From Bacillus sp. FJAT-26390 (lineage in GTDB: Bacteria > Bacillota > Bacilli > Paenibacillales > Paenibacillaceae): 64,000 bases of DNA. The notes under the pieces are model-generated. The model made no database searches and was not told the DNA's origin. It saw only the letters and a list, made by a program, of their open reading frames with translations. The stretch covers positions 409,692-473,691 of the forward strand of contig NZ_MAQX01000011.1 in assembly GCF_001682865.1 (NCBI RefSeq). The letters are read 5' to 3'. Position 1 is the first letter of the stretch. Each line of letters begins with the position of its first letter. The position numbers were made by a program, and so were the translations under genes. Below, one piece after another: positions 17,065-25,434 of the stretch.

Positions 17065-18220
17065 TCCTTTCATCCTCCTCTTTTTTTTCAAGCAAAAACT
17101 GCTCGATCTGCGCCACAACTTCCTCCGACACATCCACCATCTTGCGACAAGCGCCCTCAGCATTCCCCTGCTCTAGCTCCGCTAGACCTGCTTCCATACC
17201 TACCCAAGCTGCAATCATGAACGGGCTGACCGGAATCGGTCTACTCGCGTTCGCCATTGCAATTAAGTTTTGTCTGTTCGGGTCTGCGGTCGCTTGAAGC
17301 TTCTCCATCGCTCCCGTCCGTACAGGAATTCGCTGTGCCCGCTCTGCCCAAGCAAGCTGGCTCTCATCCTCCAGCAGGAACGCAGCAAACTTGCGGATAT
17401 CGTCGCCAAGACTTGTGTTAATGGAATCGTTGGGGAAAATAAGTCCAATTGAAGAGGACATCGAAAAGGAAGCTTTGCCAGCAATCGCAGGCAAATGTGC
17501 AACTCCCAGCTCATCGCCCATCTCGCGCTGCAAGTAGTTGTAAATCCACTCGCCCGTAATAATTGCACTGATTTGTCCAGCTAAAAACTGCTCCAGCAGC
17601 TCGGTCGCACCGTCAAAGCTTTTTAATACGCCTTTTTCTCGTTGATTATGAACGTAGGCGATAGCCGCCTCCATCTCAGGGGTGCCTAGGCTCGGTTTAT
17701 TGTTATGCATCGGCCAGCCGCCAAACGCTGTCAGCAACGGGATGAAGCTGTACGACTGCTTGATATCTATTCCAACAGGTGTAATTCCTTTGTCATTCAG
17801 CTCCGCAGAACGCTCGCTCCACTCCTGCCAATCCAGTGGCGGATTCTTGTACAACCCGCGATTATAATATAAAGCTAGATGGTTGCCTGTCAGAATAGGC
17901 AATCCTGCTTGATAGCCGTCCACCAGCATCGATTGTAAAACATGCTCACCAATAATCCCCTCATACCAAGCAAGCGGAACCGCAGACAACAAAGCACTTT
18001 CCTTGTATGACGCCATGTCTGAAGGGACGATTGCCATATGAGGCCCTTCTCCTGTCCGATGAATATGCTTTATTCGCTCCCCCAGCTCCGTAATGCTCAT
18101 TGACTCCAGCCTAATATGTACGCCATGCTGCTCCTCGAATTTTTCACATAGCTGCTCAAGCACTTCAATAGACGTATCTCCTTGCCCATCAAATTCATGC
18201 CAAATAACAAGCTCCGTCAA
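17030..18220 (-). CDS. Extracellular-type sugar-binding protein lacking a signal peptide
   Basis: 396 residues starting at TTG (18220) with AAGGGG 8 nt upstream. The protein begins directly with the mature fold of family 1 solute-binding proteins (LVIWHEFDGQG), related to maltodextrin-binding proteins, and keeps the family blocks GLPILTGNHLALYYNRGLY and FLAGQISAIITGEWIY. There is no signal peptide, no lipobox Cys and no room for one: the upstream gene stops at 18255. No ABC permease or ATPase is in the operon. It therefore probably stays in the cytosol and binds an oligosaccharide there, perhaps presenting it to the glycosidases or the NRPS. A defective transporter component is the alternative. 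Confidence 0.8.
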   Translation of the reverse strand: MTELVIWHEFDGQGDTSIEVLEQLCEKFEEQHGVHIRLESMSITELGERIKHIHRTGEGPHMAIVPSDMASYKESALLSAVPLAWYEGIIGEHVLQSMLVDGYQAGLPILTGNHLALYYNRGLYKNPPLDWQEWSERSAELNDKGITPVGIDIKQSYSFIPLLTAFGGWPMHNNKPSLGTPEMEAAIAYVHNQREKGVLKSFDGATELLEQFLAGQISAIITGEWIYNYLQREMGDELGVAHLPAIAGKASFSMSSSIGLIFPNDSINTSLGDDIRKFAAFLLEDESQLAWAERAQRIPVRTGAMEKLQATADPNRQNLIAMANASRPIPVSPFMIAAWVGMEAGLAELEQGNAEGACRKMVDVSEEVVAQIEQFLLEKKEEDERNESNRVQPSVH

Positions 18221-18254
18221 TTCATCATCCCCTTATCTTTCATCCATTTGTATC

Positions 18255-19295
18255 TCAAGGAATAAATACGGTTTTCATCGTTTCCTTCACTTGCCCGCTC
18301 TCTTGCGCTTTGCTTACGTTCAGCAGCTCCGCAATTGCTATTTCATGCTCATCAAGTCGGTACCTCTTCGTAACCATGCCGTCTAGCTCATTCAATTCCG
18401 AAGCAAGCTTTAGCGCGTCTTGAAACGTATTCAGATATTCACCTGCTCCAATCACCTTAATCCCTTGCTGCAAATAGCTCGTCGGTTTGAACGTGTGCTG
18501 GAAGCCAGCATGAATGCCAAACGGAACAATTCGGCCACCCCTGTCAACAAAACGTTCTGCGGTATGAAATTGATTGCCTACAGCATCAATAACAACGTCG
18601 AATTTACGCTCACCTAACCATTTGCTGACAATCGCTTCATTCAACAGCTCCGGGTGAATCGCAACGTCTGCGACAGAAGCTGCTTGCTGAAGACGGTGGG
18701 GATTCACCTCCGTAGCTGCTACGAAGCCAGCCCTTCTTTTGCCTACAATTTGACATAGCAGTCCCATTGGACCAGAGCCAAGCACGAGTACAGCATCGTC
18801 AGTACGCACTTGCGCCTCATTGTAATTGTGCAGAACGCATGCCAAAGGCTCAATGAATACCGCTTGTTCCCAGGTCATATGATCCGGTATAAGATGTACA
18901 AACTGCTCATCCGTTACGAAAAAACGCGCAAACGTTCCTGACTCTGTGATGCCGGATATAGCCATTCCATCTCCATTTACCCCAGAGCATAAATGTGGTT
19001 TGTCCCTTCTGCAAAATCGGCATCGTCCGCAGTTTTTGTTCGGGTCAATGACTACCCGGTCGCCTACGCGTATGCTAGAAACCTCCCTCCCGACTTCAAC
19101 GACAACACCTGCCGCTTCATGCCCTCTAATGACGTCATAGTCTCCCCTCTCCTTGCCTGCTGCCACAGCGAGATCTGTTCCACATATTCCAGTCATCGCA
19201 ATTTCAACCTTTACTTGCCAAGGTGATCCGATCTGAGGCTCCAGAGCAGTGATAAGCTCCAGCCTATTACTGCGTGACCACACAATTGCTTCCAT
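18255..19295 (-). CDS. Zinc-dependent medium-chain alcohol dehydrogenase
   Basis: 347 residues. Catalytic-zinc ligands are in GICGTDL and GHEAAG; the structural-zinc cysteines are in NCGRCRFCRRDKPHLC; the cofactor motif is VLGSGPMGLL. It belongs with sorbitol/threonine/galactitol dehydrogenases of the MDR family, which oxidise a secondary hydroxyl of a polyol or sugar using NAD(P). ATG at 19295 follows AAAGGAG, which lies within the last codons of the upstream glycosidase (stop at 19300), so the two are coupled. A sugar or sugar-phosphate in the operon's pathway is the likely substrate. Confidence 0.9.
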   Translation of the reverse strand: MEAIVWSRSNRLELITALEPQIGSPWQVKVEIAMTGICGTDLAVAAGKERGDYDVIRGHEAAGVVVEVGREVSSIRVGDRVVIDPNKNCGRCRFCRRDKPHLCSGVNGDGMAISGITESGTFARFFVTDEQFVHLIPDHMTWEQAVFIEPLACVLHNYNEAQVRTDDAVLVLGSGPMGLLCQIVGKRRAGFVAATEVNPHRLQQAASVADVAIHPELLNEAIVSKWLGERKFDVVIDAVGNQFHTAERFVDRGGRIVPFGIHAGFQHTFKPTSYLQQGIKVIGAGEYLNTFQDALKLASELNELDGMVTKRYRLDEHEIAIAELLNVSKAQESGQVKETMKTVFIP

Positions 19296-19299
19296 TCGA

Positions 19300-21090
19300 T
19301 TACGCTCCTTTTCTAGAGTTGTGCACAGTGTTATGGGTCGTGTGACGCCGGAGCAGCCGATAACCAAATGCAGGCAGTTCCATCGCAAGCATCCCCGCTT
19401 TCGCAATCAGCACCTCGCCTGACCACACATCCACCCAATGCTCATCAGCATTCGTATCCTTTACCGGAACGGACAATGCTGCGGCTTGCTCGGATACATT
19501 CATCGCTACGATAAAATGCTCGCTGTCATCCCATCGCTCATAAGCGATTTTGTGATCTCCCGCTTCCGCATGCAAAAACCGATATCCACCATAACGAAGT
19601 GCTGAATATTGCTTGCGCATAACGATCATTTGTTGATAGAACTCAAATAATTGGCTGTCTTGACGGTCCTCATCCCAAATCATGCAGCGCCGATTATCTG
19701 GGTCATCTCCCCCGCTCATCCCAATCTCATCGCCATAATAAATACACGGCGCACCGTAATACGTGAATTGAAACAATACAGCCAGCTTTAGCTGTTCCGT
19801 ATTGCCTTGACACAGAGTCAGCATTCGCGCTGTATCATGACTCCCTAGCAACTGGAAAGACGCCTCCACTACTTGCAGCGGATAAGCAACCATTTGGGCG
19901 CTTACGGTATCAGCAAATTCCTTGCCATCGATTCGACGAGCAGCAAAGAACTGAATAGCGCTATAACGAACAGGGTAATCCATCACCGCATCCAGCTGGT
20001 CCCCTTGCAGCCAAGCCATCGCATCATGCATCATTTCACCAACCAAATACACATCCGGCTTAATCGCTTTTACCGAATCTCGAAACGTTCTCCAAAACCG
20101 ATGATCAATTTCGTTCGCAACATCGAGCCTGAATCCGTCAATATCACATGTTTTTAGCCAAAACACTGCTATATTAACTAAATATTCAATCAATTCTGAA
20201 TTTGACGTGTTGAACTTTGGCAAGTTAGCTTCGTAACCGAACGTTTCATACGCCGGTGCGTCGCTCTGCTTATTCCATTCATCCCTCCATATAAACCAGT
20301 CCGCATATGGTGATAGCCGCTTATTTTTCATCACATCGACAAATGGCGGAAACGCATGTCCACTGTGATTGAACACAATATCAAGCAGCACTCGAATGCC
20401 TCGTTGATGGCACTCATCCACCAGCTTTTTTAACAATTCATTATCGCCAAACTGACGATCTATGTTGTAATAATCTGCTGTATCATACTTATGATTCGTC
20501 TCCGCCTGAAACAATGGAGTAAAGTAAATACATGTAATGCCAAGCCTCGTCAAGTAATCCAACCGATCAAGCACACCTTGCAAATCACCGCCGAAAAAAT
20601 TAAGTTTCGTAGATGTCGCTTCCCATTGCTCGGTCTGCACTGGATCGTTAGCATGATCACCATTAGCAAATCGATCAGGGAAAATTTGATACAATACAGC
20701 ATCCTTCACCCAAGCCGGTGGAGTGATTCTGTCACTCTCATGTGCATAGGGGTATTCAAAATTACCAAAATCATATTCTGCCGCATATTCCTTGCACCAA
20801 CGCTCCGCGTAATACAGCGATTGATCTCCTGCATGCAGCAGAAACCGGTAGCTAAGCCTGCCGAATATTGGCTGTACTTGTACTTCCCAATAATCATAAA
20901 GTGCGTCAGACAGCAGCTTGTACATATCAGCCTTTTGTTCTGTCTTGTACCAGTTATACTTGTCCCCATAACAAACCTGAACACTTTCGACATCATTTTT
21001 CATCGTCCGCAGCCTTAAATAAACGACATTTTGTTCATAAATAAATGCCCAATTTTGCTTGTGTCTATGGTACAGCGCCTCTACGTTCAA
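19300..21090 (-). CDS. Neopullulanase / cyclomaltodextrinase (GH13), first gene of NRPS operon
   Basis: 597 residues from the TTG at 21090 (LNVEALYHRHKQNW), which has AGAGGTG 6 nt upstream; the longer open frame to 21171 runs through the leader terminator and is unlikely. It is a close paralogue of the enzyme at 6155-7915, with CBM34-like N-domain and catalytic residues in [17 protein letters not shown] and LLGSHDTAR. No signal peptide. It would cleave cyclodextrins or maltodextrins in the cytosol. Its place as promoter-proximal gene of an operon with an NRPS ties glucan breakdown to the pathway; the divergent CGTase gene starts 400 bp away. Confidence 0.9.
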   Translation of the reverse strand: MNVEALYHRHKQNWAFIYEQNVVYLRLRTMKNDVESVQVCYGDKYNWYKTEQKADMYKLLSDALYDYWEVQVQPIFGRLSYRFLLHAGDQSLYYAERWCKEYAAEYDFGNFEYPYAHESDRITPPAWVKDAVLYQIFPDRFANGDHANDPVQTEQWEATSTKLNFFGGDLQGVLDRLDYLTRLGITCIYFTPLFQAETNHKYDTADYYNIDRQFGDNELLKKLVDECHQRGIRVLLDIVFNHSGHAFPPFVDVMKNKRLSPYADWFIWRDEWNKQSDAPAYETFGYEANLPKFNTSNSELIEYLVNIAVFWLKTCDIDGFRLDVANEIDHRFWRTFRDSVKAIKPDVYLVGEMMHDAMAWLQGDQLDAVMDYPVRYSAIQFFAARRIDGKEFADTVSAQMVAYPLQVVEASFQLLGSHDTARMLTLCQGNTEQLKLAVLFQFTYYGAPCIYYGDEIGMSGGDDPDNRRCMIWDEDRQDSQLFEFYQQMIVMRKQYSALRYGGYRFLHAEAGDHKIAYERWDDSEHFIVAMNVSEQAAALSVPVKDTNADEHWVDVWSGEVLIAKAGMLAMELPAFGYRLLRRHTTHNTVHNSRKGA

Positions 21091-21112
21091 TCCGTTCACC
21101 TCTTTCTTGAAA

Positions 21113-21147
21113 CAAAAAAAAGCACAACCTCGACTAGCCGAGGTTGT
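21113..21147 (-). terminator. Leader terminator/attenuator of the NRPS operon
   Basis: On the minus strand ACAACCTCG (21147-21139), a 6-nt loop and CGAGGTTGT (21132-21124) form a perfect 9-bp stem followed by a T tract (A run at 21113-21121). It lies between the promoter at 21181-21209 and the TTG start at 21090, so most transcripts should stop here unless read-through is induced. Confidence 0.8.
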
Positions 21148-21180
21148 ACTTTTCAGTAGCATTGCCTGCATTTGAGATTG

Positions 21181-21209
21181 AGTATAGCATCAAAAAATTG
21201 TAAATTCAA
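21181..21209 (-). promoter_or_regulatory. Promoter of the NRPS/GH13 operon
   Basis: On the minus strand TTGAAT (21209-21204) and TATACT (21186-21181) are 17 bp apart. It would drive the leader terminator and the seven genes down to 8014. Confidence 0.65.
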
Positions 21210-21244
21210 TATGTTATTTACTAAAAAAAAAATCAAACGGGCTA

Positions 21245-21274
21245 TTGACAATCAACGCTTTTCACTCATAAAAT
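21245..21274 (+). promoter_or_regulatory. Promoter of the CGTase gene
   Basis: TTGACA (21245-21250) and TAAAAT (21269-21274) are 18 bp apart. It is divergent from the NRPS operon promoter; the two -35 boxes are 35 bp apart, so one regulator could act on both. Confidence 0.65.
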
Positions 21275-21277
21275 ATT

Positions 21278-21322
21278 AGGCATAACCTCGAAAGTTTCCA
21301 AAAATAAGGGCTATGCCTTTTT
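21278..21322 (+). terminator. First leader hairpin of the CGTase gene
   Basis: AGGCATAACC (21278-21287) pairs with GGCTATGCCT (21309-21318) with one mismatch and is followed by TTTTT. It begins at about the transcription start point predicted from the promoter. Confidence 0.6.
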
Positions 21323-21342
21323 GAACCGTAATGCGGTTTAAG

Positions 21343-21390
21343 AACAACCCCGGATCTCTTTTTTTAAGAGAACGCTCCGGGGTTGTTTTT
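21343..21390 (+). terminator. Second leader terminator of the CGTase gene
   Basis: AACAACCCCGGA (21343-21354) pairs perfectly with TCCGGGGTTGTT (21376-21387), ending in a T tract to 21390. This strong terminator lies 98 bp before the CGTase start, so expression must depend on read-through or antitermination. Confidence 0.85.
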
Positions 21391-21488
21391 ATTTTGGGAA
21401 CAAAGTCAAATAAGGGGGGAATAATAACGGCTCCAAGCAACAACCATCAAAATTGTAAGCGAATACAAAAAAGAAAGGTGTGTTCTTA

Positions 21489-23639
21489 GTGGCTCAAAAA
21501 ATTTCGAGACCCGTCATTTATCTACTATTTGCTCTATTGCTATCACTTGCCCTGCTTACGCCTATCGGCAGTAAATCTATTGTTGAATCAGCACCAGCTA
21601 CATCTGTTCAAAACAAACAAAACTTCTCTACGGATGTCATTTATCAGATCGTAACCGACCGTTTCTCTGACGGCAACGCAGCTAACAATCCGACAGGAAA
21701 CGCTTTCTCTGCTGGATGTGCCAACATGCGCGTCTATTGCGGCGGAGACTGGGCTGGTATCGTAAACAAAATTAACGACAACTATTTTACCGATATGGGT
21801 ATTACAGCACTTTGGATTTCACAGCCGGTTGAAAATATTTTTTCTGTTATTACAAACTCTGGTGTTCACAATACTCCATATCATGGATATTGGGCACGCG
21901 ATTTTAAAAAGACGAATCCTGCTTTTGGCAGCATGACGGATTTTCAAAATCTGATCAATGCAGCGCATGCCAAAAACATCAAAATCGTCATCGATTTTGC
22001 ACCAAATCATACCTCGCCTGCATCAGAAGATGATCCTTCGTTTGCCGATAACGGCAGGCTTTACAATAATGGAACATTAGTTGCAGGCTACACAGGCGAT
22101 ACTAACGGCATCTTCCATCACAATTTAGGAACAAACTTCTCGTCCACAGAAGATGGCATTTACCGCAATTTGTACGATCTTGCCGATATTAGCCATAACA
22201 GCAACACAATCGATACTTACTTTAAAGATTCCATTAAGCTTTGGCTGGATATGGGCATTGACGGCATTCGTGTTGATGCAGTAAAACATATGCCTTTCGG
22301 CTGGCAGAAGAGCTGGATGTCTTATATTCATAATTACAAGCCTGTTTTTACTTTCGGGGAATGGTTCCTTGGAACTAACGAAATTAGCCAAGAGAATTAC
22401 AGCTTCGCAAATAATTCAGGGATGAGCTTGCTGGACTTTGAGTTCGGTCAGAAGGTACGCCAAGTGTTCCGCGACAATACAGCAAATATGTATAATTTGG
22501 ACACTATGATCTCTGGCACTGCTTCTGCTTATACGCAAGTAGCCGATCAAGTTACTTTTATCGACAATCATGATTTAGACCGCTTCCAAGTAACAGGTGC
22601 ATCCAGCCGCAAGCTGGAACAAGCGCTTGCATTCACTCTAACTTCACGCGGCGTTCCTGGTATCTACTACGGTACAGAACAATATTTGACAGGCAATGGC
22701 GATCCTAACAATCGCGGCATGATGAATTCCTTCAGCAAAACAACAACGGCATACAATGTCATTAAGAAGCTGGCGCCGCTTCGCAAATCGAACCCAGCAA
22801 TGGCTTACGGTTCGACGCAGCAGCGCTGGATCAACAACGATGTATATGTTTATGAGCGCAAATTCGGCAACAATGTTGCTGTGGTTGCTATTAACCGTGG
22901 CAGCTCAAGTGTTTCCATCAACGGATTGCTTACTTCTTTGGCAGCAGGCACGTATGCCGATGTTCTTGGCGGAACGCTGAACGGCAACAGCATAACAGCT
23001 GCAAGCGGTGGTGCAGTTAATACCTTCTCACTTGCTGCAGGCGCAGTTGGTGTATGGGAATACACAGCAGCATCTGCTGCTCAAATCGGAAACTTCGGTC
23101 CAGAAATGGGCAAAGCAGGAAACACTGTAACAATCGACGGAACAGGCTTTGGCGCAACAAAAGGAACCGTATTCTTCGGAACAACTGCTGTAACTGGCGC
23201 TAATATCACTTCATGGGAAGATACACAAATTAGAGTTATCGTTCCAAGCGTAGCAGCGGGCAAATACAATGTGATGATCCGTACAGCAGCGTCTGTAGAC
23301 AGCAATGCTGTTGCTAGCTACAACGTGCTTACAGGCACACAGGTAACCGTTCGTTTCGTAGTAAACAACGCTACAACTGTCCCTGGCGAAGCCATTTATC
23401 TTGCTGGAAATGTAGCAGAACTTGGCGGATGGGATACGAATAAAGCGATTGGCCCTATGTACAATCAAGTCATCTATTCTTACCCAACTTGGTACTTTGA
23501 TGTGAGTGTGCCAGCAAATACGACTTTAGAATACAAGTACTTCAAGAAAAATGGTTCGACAGTCACTTTCCAAGGCGGAGCGAATAAGACATTCGTCACT
23601 CCAGCAAGCGGAGTTGCTACCGTTACAATTGGATGGTAA
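21489..23639 (+). CDS. Cyclodextrin glucanotransferase (CGTase), secreted
   Basis: 716 residues. A signal peptide (hydrophobic stretch [20 protein letters not shown]) is followed by the mature domains A/B/C (GH13_2), D ([25 protein letters not shown]) and E (CBM20 starch-binding, [13 protein letters not shown]). The start of the mature part, [21 protein letters not shown], and the disulfide pair in [13 protein letters not shown] match Paenibacillus CGTases. Catalytic residues: [27 protein letters not shown]. The central aromatic residue that steers cyclisation is Phe in GIFHHNLG. The enzyme converts starch to cyclodextrins outside the cell. GTG at 21489 is preferred; AAAGG is about 10 nt upstream. 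Confidence 0.95.
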   Translation: MAQKISRPVIYLLFALLLSLALLTPIGSKSIVESAPATSVQNKQNFSTDVIYQIVTDRFSDGNAANNPTGNAFSAGCANMRVYCGGDWAGIVNKINDNYFTDMGITALWISQPVENIFSVITNSGVHNTPYHGYWARDFKKTNPAFGSMTDFQNLINAAHAKNIKIVIDFAPNHTSPASEDDPSFADNGRLYNNGTLVAGYTGDTNGIFHHNLGTNFSSTEDGIYRNLYDLADISHNSNTIDTYFKDSIKLWLDMGIDGIRVDAVKHMPFGWQKSWMSYIHNYKPVFTFGEWFLGTNEISQENYSFANNSGMSLLDFEFGQKVRQVFRDNTANMYNLDTMISGTASAYTQVADQVTFIDNHDLDRFQVTGASSRKLEQALAFTLTSRGVPGIYYGTEQYLTGNGDPNNRGMMNSFSKTTTAYNVIKKLAPLRKSNPAMAYGSTQQRWINNDVYVYERKFGNNVAVVAINRGSSSVSINGLLTSLAAGTYADVLGGTLNGNSITAASGGAVNTFSLAAGAVGVWEYTAASAAQIGNFGPEMGKAGNTVTIDGTGFGATKGTVFFGTTAVTGANITSWEDTQIRVIVPSVAAGKYNVMIRTAASVDSNAVASYNVLTGTQVTVRFVVNNATTVPGEAIYLAGNVAELGGWDTNKAIGPMYNQVIYSYPTWYFDVSVPANTTLEYKYFKKNGSTVTFQGGANKTFVTPASGVATVTIGW

Positions 23640-23673
23640 TCGCTTAACATCCTGATCAACTAGAGCCGCAACA

Positions 23674-23728
23674 AAAATCCCGCAGGACTCATCTATTCGA
23701 GATGGTGTTCCTTGCGGGATTATTTTTT
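23674..23728. terminator. Bidirectional terminator between CGTase and PPTase genes
   Basis: AATCCCGCAGGA (23676-23687) pairs with TCCTTGCGGGATT (23709-23721) apart from one bulged base, with A residues before and TATTTTTTTA after. It serves the forward CGTase gene and the convergent minus-strand gene. Confidence 0.8.
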
Positions 23729-23740
23729 TAATGATTAGGC

Positions 23741-24439
23741 TCAGAGAACCGTCTTTTTATAAAGCTCCGACCATTCGTATATGCTTACCGAATCTGGAAA
23801 GTCATCTCGATCAGCGCAAACAGACAGCTTGAAATGGGGATCCATTTGATATTGCTGAAAACTAAAAGCTTGATCTTCAACATTTTGATTAACCGTATAA
23901 CGTCCTGCTAATTCATCCCACCGAATTACAAATGAATCTAAAGGGATTGACAGACCTTTGCCAACTGCCTTTATGAAGCTTTCCTTTAATGTCCAAAGGT
24001 CGTAAAAGTATGACAGCCCTCCCTCTTCTCCTTTTGCAACCAAATCAACGTATTCTTCAGGGGCAAAAAATCGTTTGGCTACGTCGTTCTCAATTGGACG
24101 AACTTCTTCAATATCTATTCCGACCAGCCCTCCGTCCCCTACAATGGCAGCAACCCACGTTCCTGAATGAGAAAGATTGAAAGAAAAGCTCTGATCCAAA
24201 GCCAAGGTTGGCTTGCCATACGGATTGTATACAAAGGTTATCTCTTGATTCTCCATACGGTACTTCTCCATAATGATTGAACGAATTAATAGATCAGCCA
24301 ACAACGCTCTATTTGCATCAGCTCTCTGCTTAAACCGACTAATCCGCAGCTTTTTGTCCTCCGAAACAGCATTCAATAGCTTTGCAAACAGCTCAGTATC
24401 TATTTGGTCAGGAACTTGCAGTACGTATATCTCTAACAT
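23741..24439 (-). CDS. Sfp-type 4'-phosphopantetheinyl transferase
   Basis: 232 residues, the Sfp/EntD two-lobed length. Family motifs are GIDIEEVRPIE (Mg-binding Asp and Glu, mid-protein) and WTLKESFIKAVGKGLS, with KPTL and NLSHSG upstream. It transfers phosphopantetheine from CoA to carrier-protein serines and would activate the PCP of the NRPS encoded at 9974-14947. ATG at 24439 is preferred since GGAG ends 7 nt before it; an ATG at 24445 is only 1 nt from that site. It is the only PPTase in the window and sits next to the cluster but in its own transcript. Confidence 0.93.
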   Translation of the reverse strand: MLEIYVLQVPDQIDTELFAKLLNAVSEDKKLRISRFKQRADANRALLADLLIRSIIMEKYRMENQEITFVYNPYGKPTLALDQSFSFNLSHSGTWVAAIVGDGGLVGIDIEEVRPIENDVAKRFFAPEEYVDLVAKGEEGGLSYFYDLWTLKESFIKAVGKGLSIPLDSFVIRWDELAGRYTVNQNVEDQAFSFQQYQMDPHFKLSVCADRDDFPDSVSIYEWSELYKKTVL

Positions 24440-24528
24440 GTTCATGCTCCTTTTTTATACGTAGTACTGTGCCTGTGCTTCCCACATCTCGCGATATTTT
24501 TCGCACTTCATCGTCAATAGCTCACAAA

Positions 24529-24575
24529 AACCCTTGCTACGCAAGGGTTGAAGTTTGGTGGAGCCAAGAGGGGTC
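24529..24575 (-). pseudogene. tRNA-Ala 3'-end remnant with hairpin
   Basis: TTTGGTGGAGCC (24554-24565) equals the 3' end of tRNA-Ala on the minus strand, then decays (AAGAGGGGTCC). Immediately left is a perfect hairpin AACCCTTGC/GCAAGGGTT (24529-24549). The same order, hairpin then tRNA 3' end, is seen at 5256-5310, 35320-35438, 39543-39585 and at the intact tRNA. Confidence 0.6.
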
Positions 24576-24603
24576 CTGCTCTTACTAACTCGCTTATCTA
24601 GCA

Positions 24604-24745
24604 TAGGATGACCGAATCTTTGATCAAATAGCTGACGAACTGACGAAAATAAATCGAAGAAGACTTTTAGCGATAAATTCAGACACCGTGCTCCTACATT
24701 AGAAGTATCACTTCCAAAGCCCACTCAACCATTCCGTCCGCGCCG
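24604..24745. repeat. Second dispersed repeat family, copy 2
   Basis: 24604-24640 (GGATGACCGAATCTTTGATC, then AAATAGCTGACGAA) matches 39623-39660, and 24663-24745 matches 3161-3240. This shows that the tRNA-Ala 3'-end remnants and this repeat family are parts of one longer mosaic element. No coding potential. Confidence 0.6.
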
Positions 24746-24757
24746 TACTGGACATCC

Positions 24758-25126
24758 TTACCCAAAAAGGTGGGGCAGTTCGTCTGCATATAATAATACT
24801 ACAGCAATAGCTATTACGAGATTCAATAATGCCGGTATCACTTTTCCGATCGGATGTTTGACTCTGAAATGCGAGAAGCACGCCAATAGCATCATAATGA
24901 CAATTAATATTCCGGTCCATGCTGCAATCCCCGGATACCAGTAGCCGACAATGAGTCCTATGCATCCAACAATTTGAACGTAGCCCGTAATGACGCGGAA
25001 CCATTGAGGAAGTTTAATCGAATCAAACAGTTCGACCTGATGCTTGGCTCCTGCAAGCTTGCTTCCGCCAAAGAAGGCCATGGAAAAAAGAAGCCAACTT
25101 TGAAGAACGATGGTTAGTATATGCAT
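24758..25126 (-). CDS. DoxX-family membrane protein
   Basis: 122 residues with four hydrophobic helices: an N-terminal VLQSWLLFSMAFFGGSKLAG, then VITGYVQIVGCIGLIVGYW, AAWTGILIVIMMLLACFSHF and LLNLVIAIAVVLLYA. This is the DoxX fold and length. DoxX-like proteins are linked to redox and thiol stress but their activity is poorly known. ATG at 25126 is 9 nt from AAGGAAG; an ATG at 25132 is only 3 nt away. It stands alone and is preceded by two tandem palindromic operators (25161-25206), so it is probably repressed by a TetR- or HxlR-type protein encoded elsewhere. Confidence 0.85.
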   Translation of the reverse strand: MHILTIVLQSWLLFSMAFFGGSKLAGAKHQVELFDSIKLPQWFRVITGYVQIVGCIGLIVGYWYPGIAAWTGILIVIMMLLACFSHFRVKHPIGKVIPALLNLVIAIAVVLLYADELPHLFG

Positions 25127-25160
25127 TTTCATCCACTTCCTTAATCATTTATTATTATCC

Positions 25161-25206
25161 GACACCAATCAGTGTCCTATTTCATAATATAACACCATTA
25201 CGTGTC
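25161..25206 (-). promoter_or_regulatory. Two tandem operators at the DoxX promoter
   Basis: GACAC-N6-GTGTC (25161-25176) and AACAC-N6-GTGTC (25191-25206) are two copies of one dyad, 30 bp apart centre to centre, or about three helical turns. On the minus strand a TTTACA (near 25213-25208) and TATATT (near 25191-25186) promoter overlaps the upstream site. Cooperative repressor binding is likely. Confidence 0.6.
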
Positions 25207-25434
25207 CTGTAAAGCAATTATTATGATATTTAGGGTGGAAACTTCTACATTGGGAGATTTGGATTCATAATAAGCGTCATGCCAGCCTGATATTAATTAT
25301 GACGCACCATCCTACGGCCATACTGAACAATAATGCGGACTGTTGGGTTTTCACGGCGAGCAGTTCTCAAAGTATCATTCATCTTTCATTCCGAACTAGC
25401 CTAAGCGCCACTACTAATTCACCTTATGCCACTA

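Noticed and set aside
18255-19295. 1-deoxynojirimycin-type azasugar cluster suggested by a GutB1-like dehydrogenase
   Set aside because: The aminotransferase (GabT1) and phosphatase (YktC1) partners that define that cluster are absent from the neighbourhood.
19300-21171. Longer start at 21171 for the operon's first GH13 gene
   Set aside because: The extra codons run through the leader terminator and lack a ribosome binding site; the paralogue at 6155 starts at the position matching the TTG at 21090.
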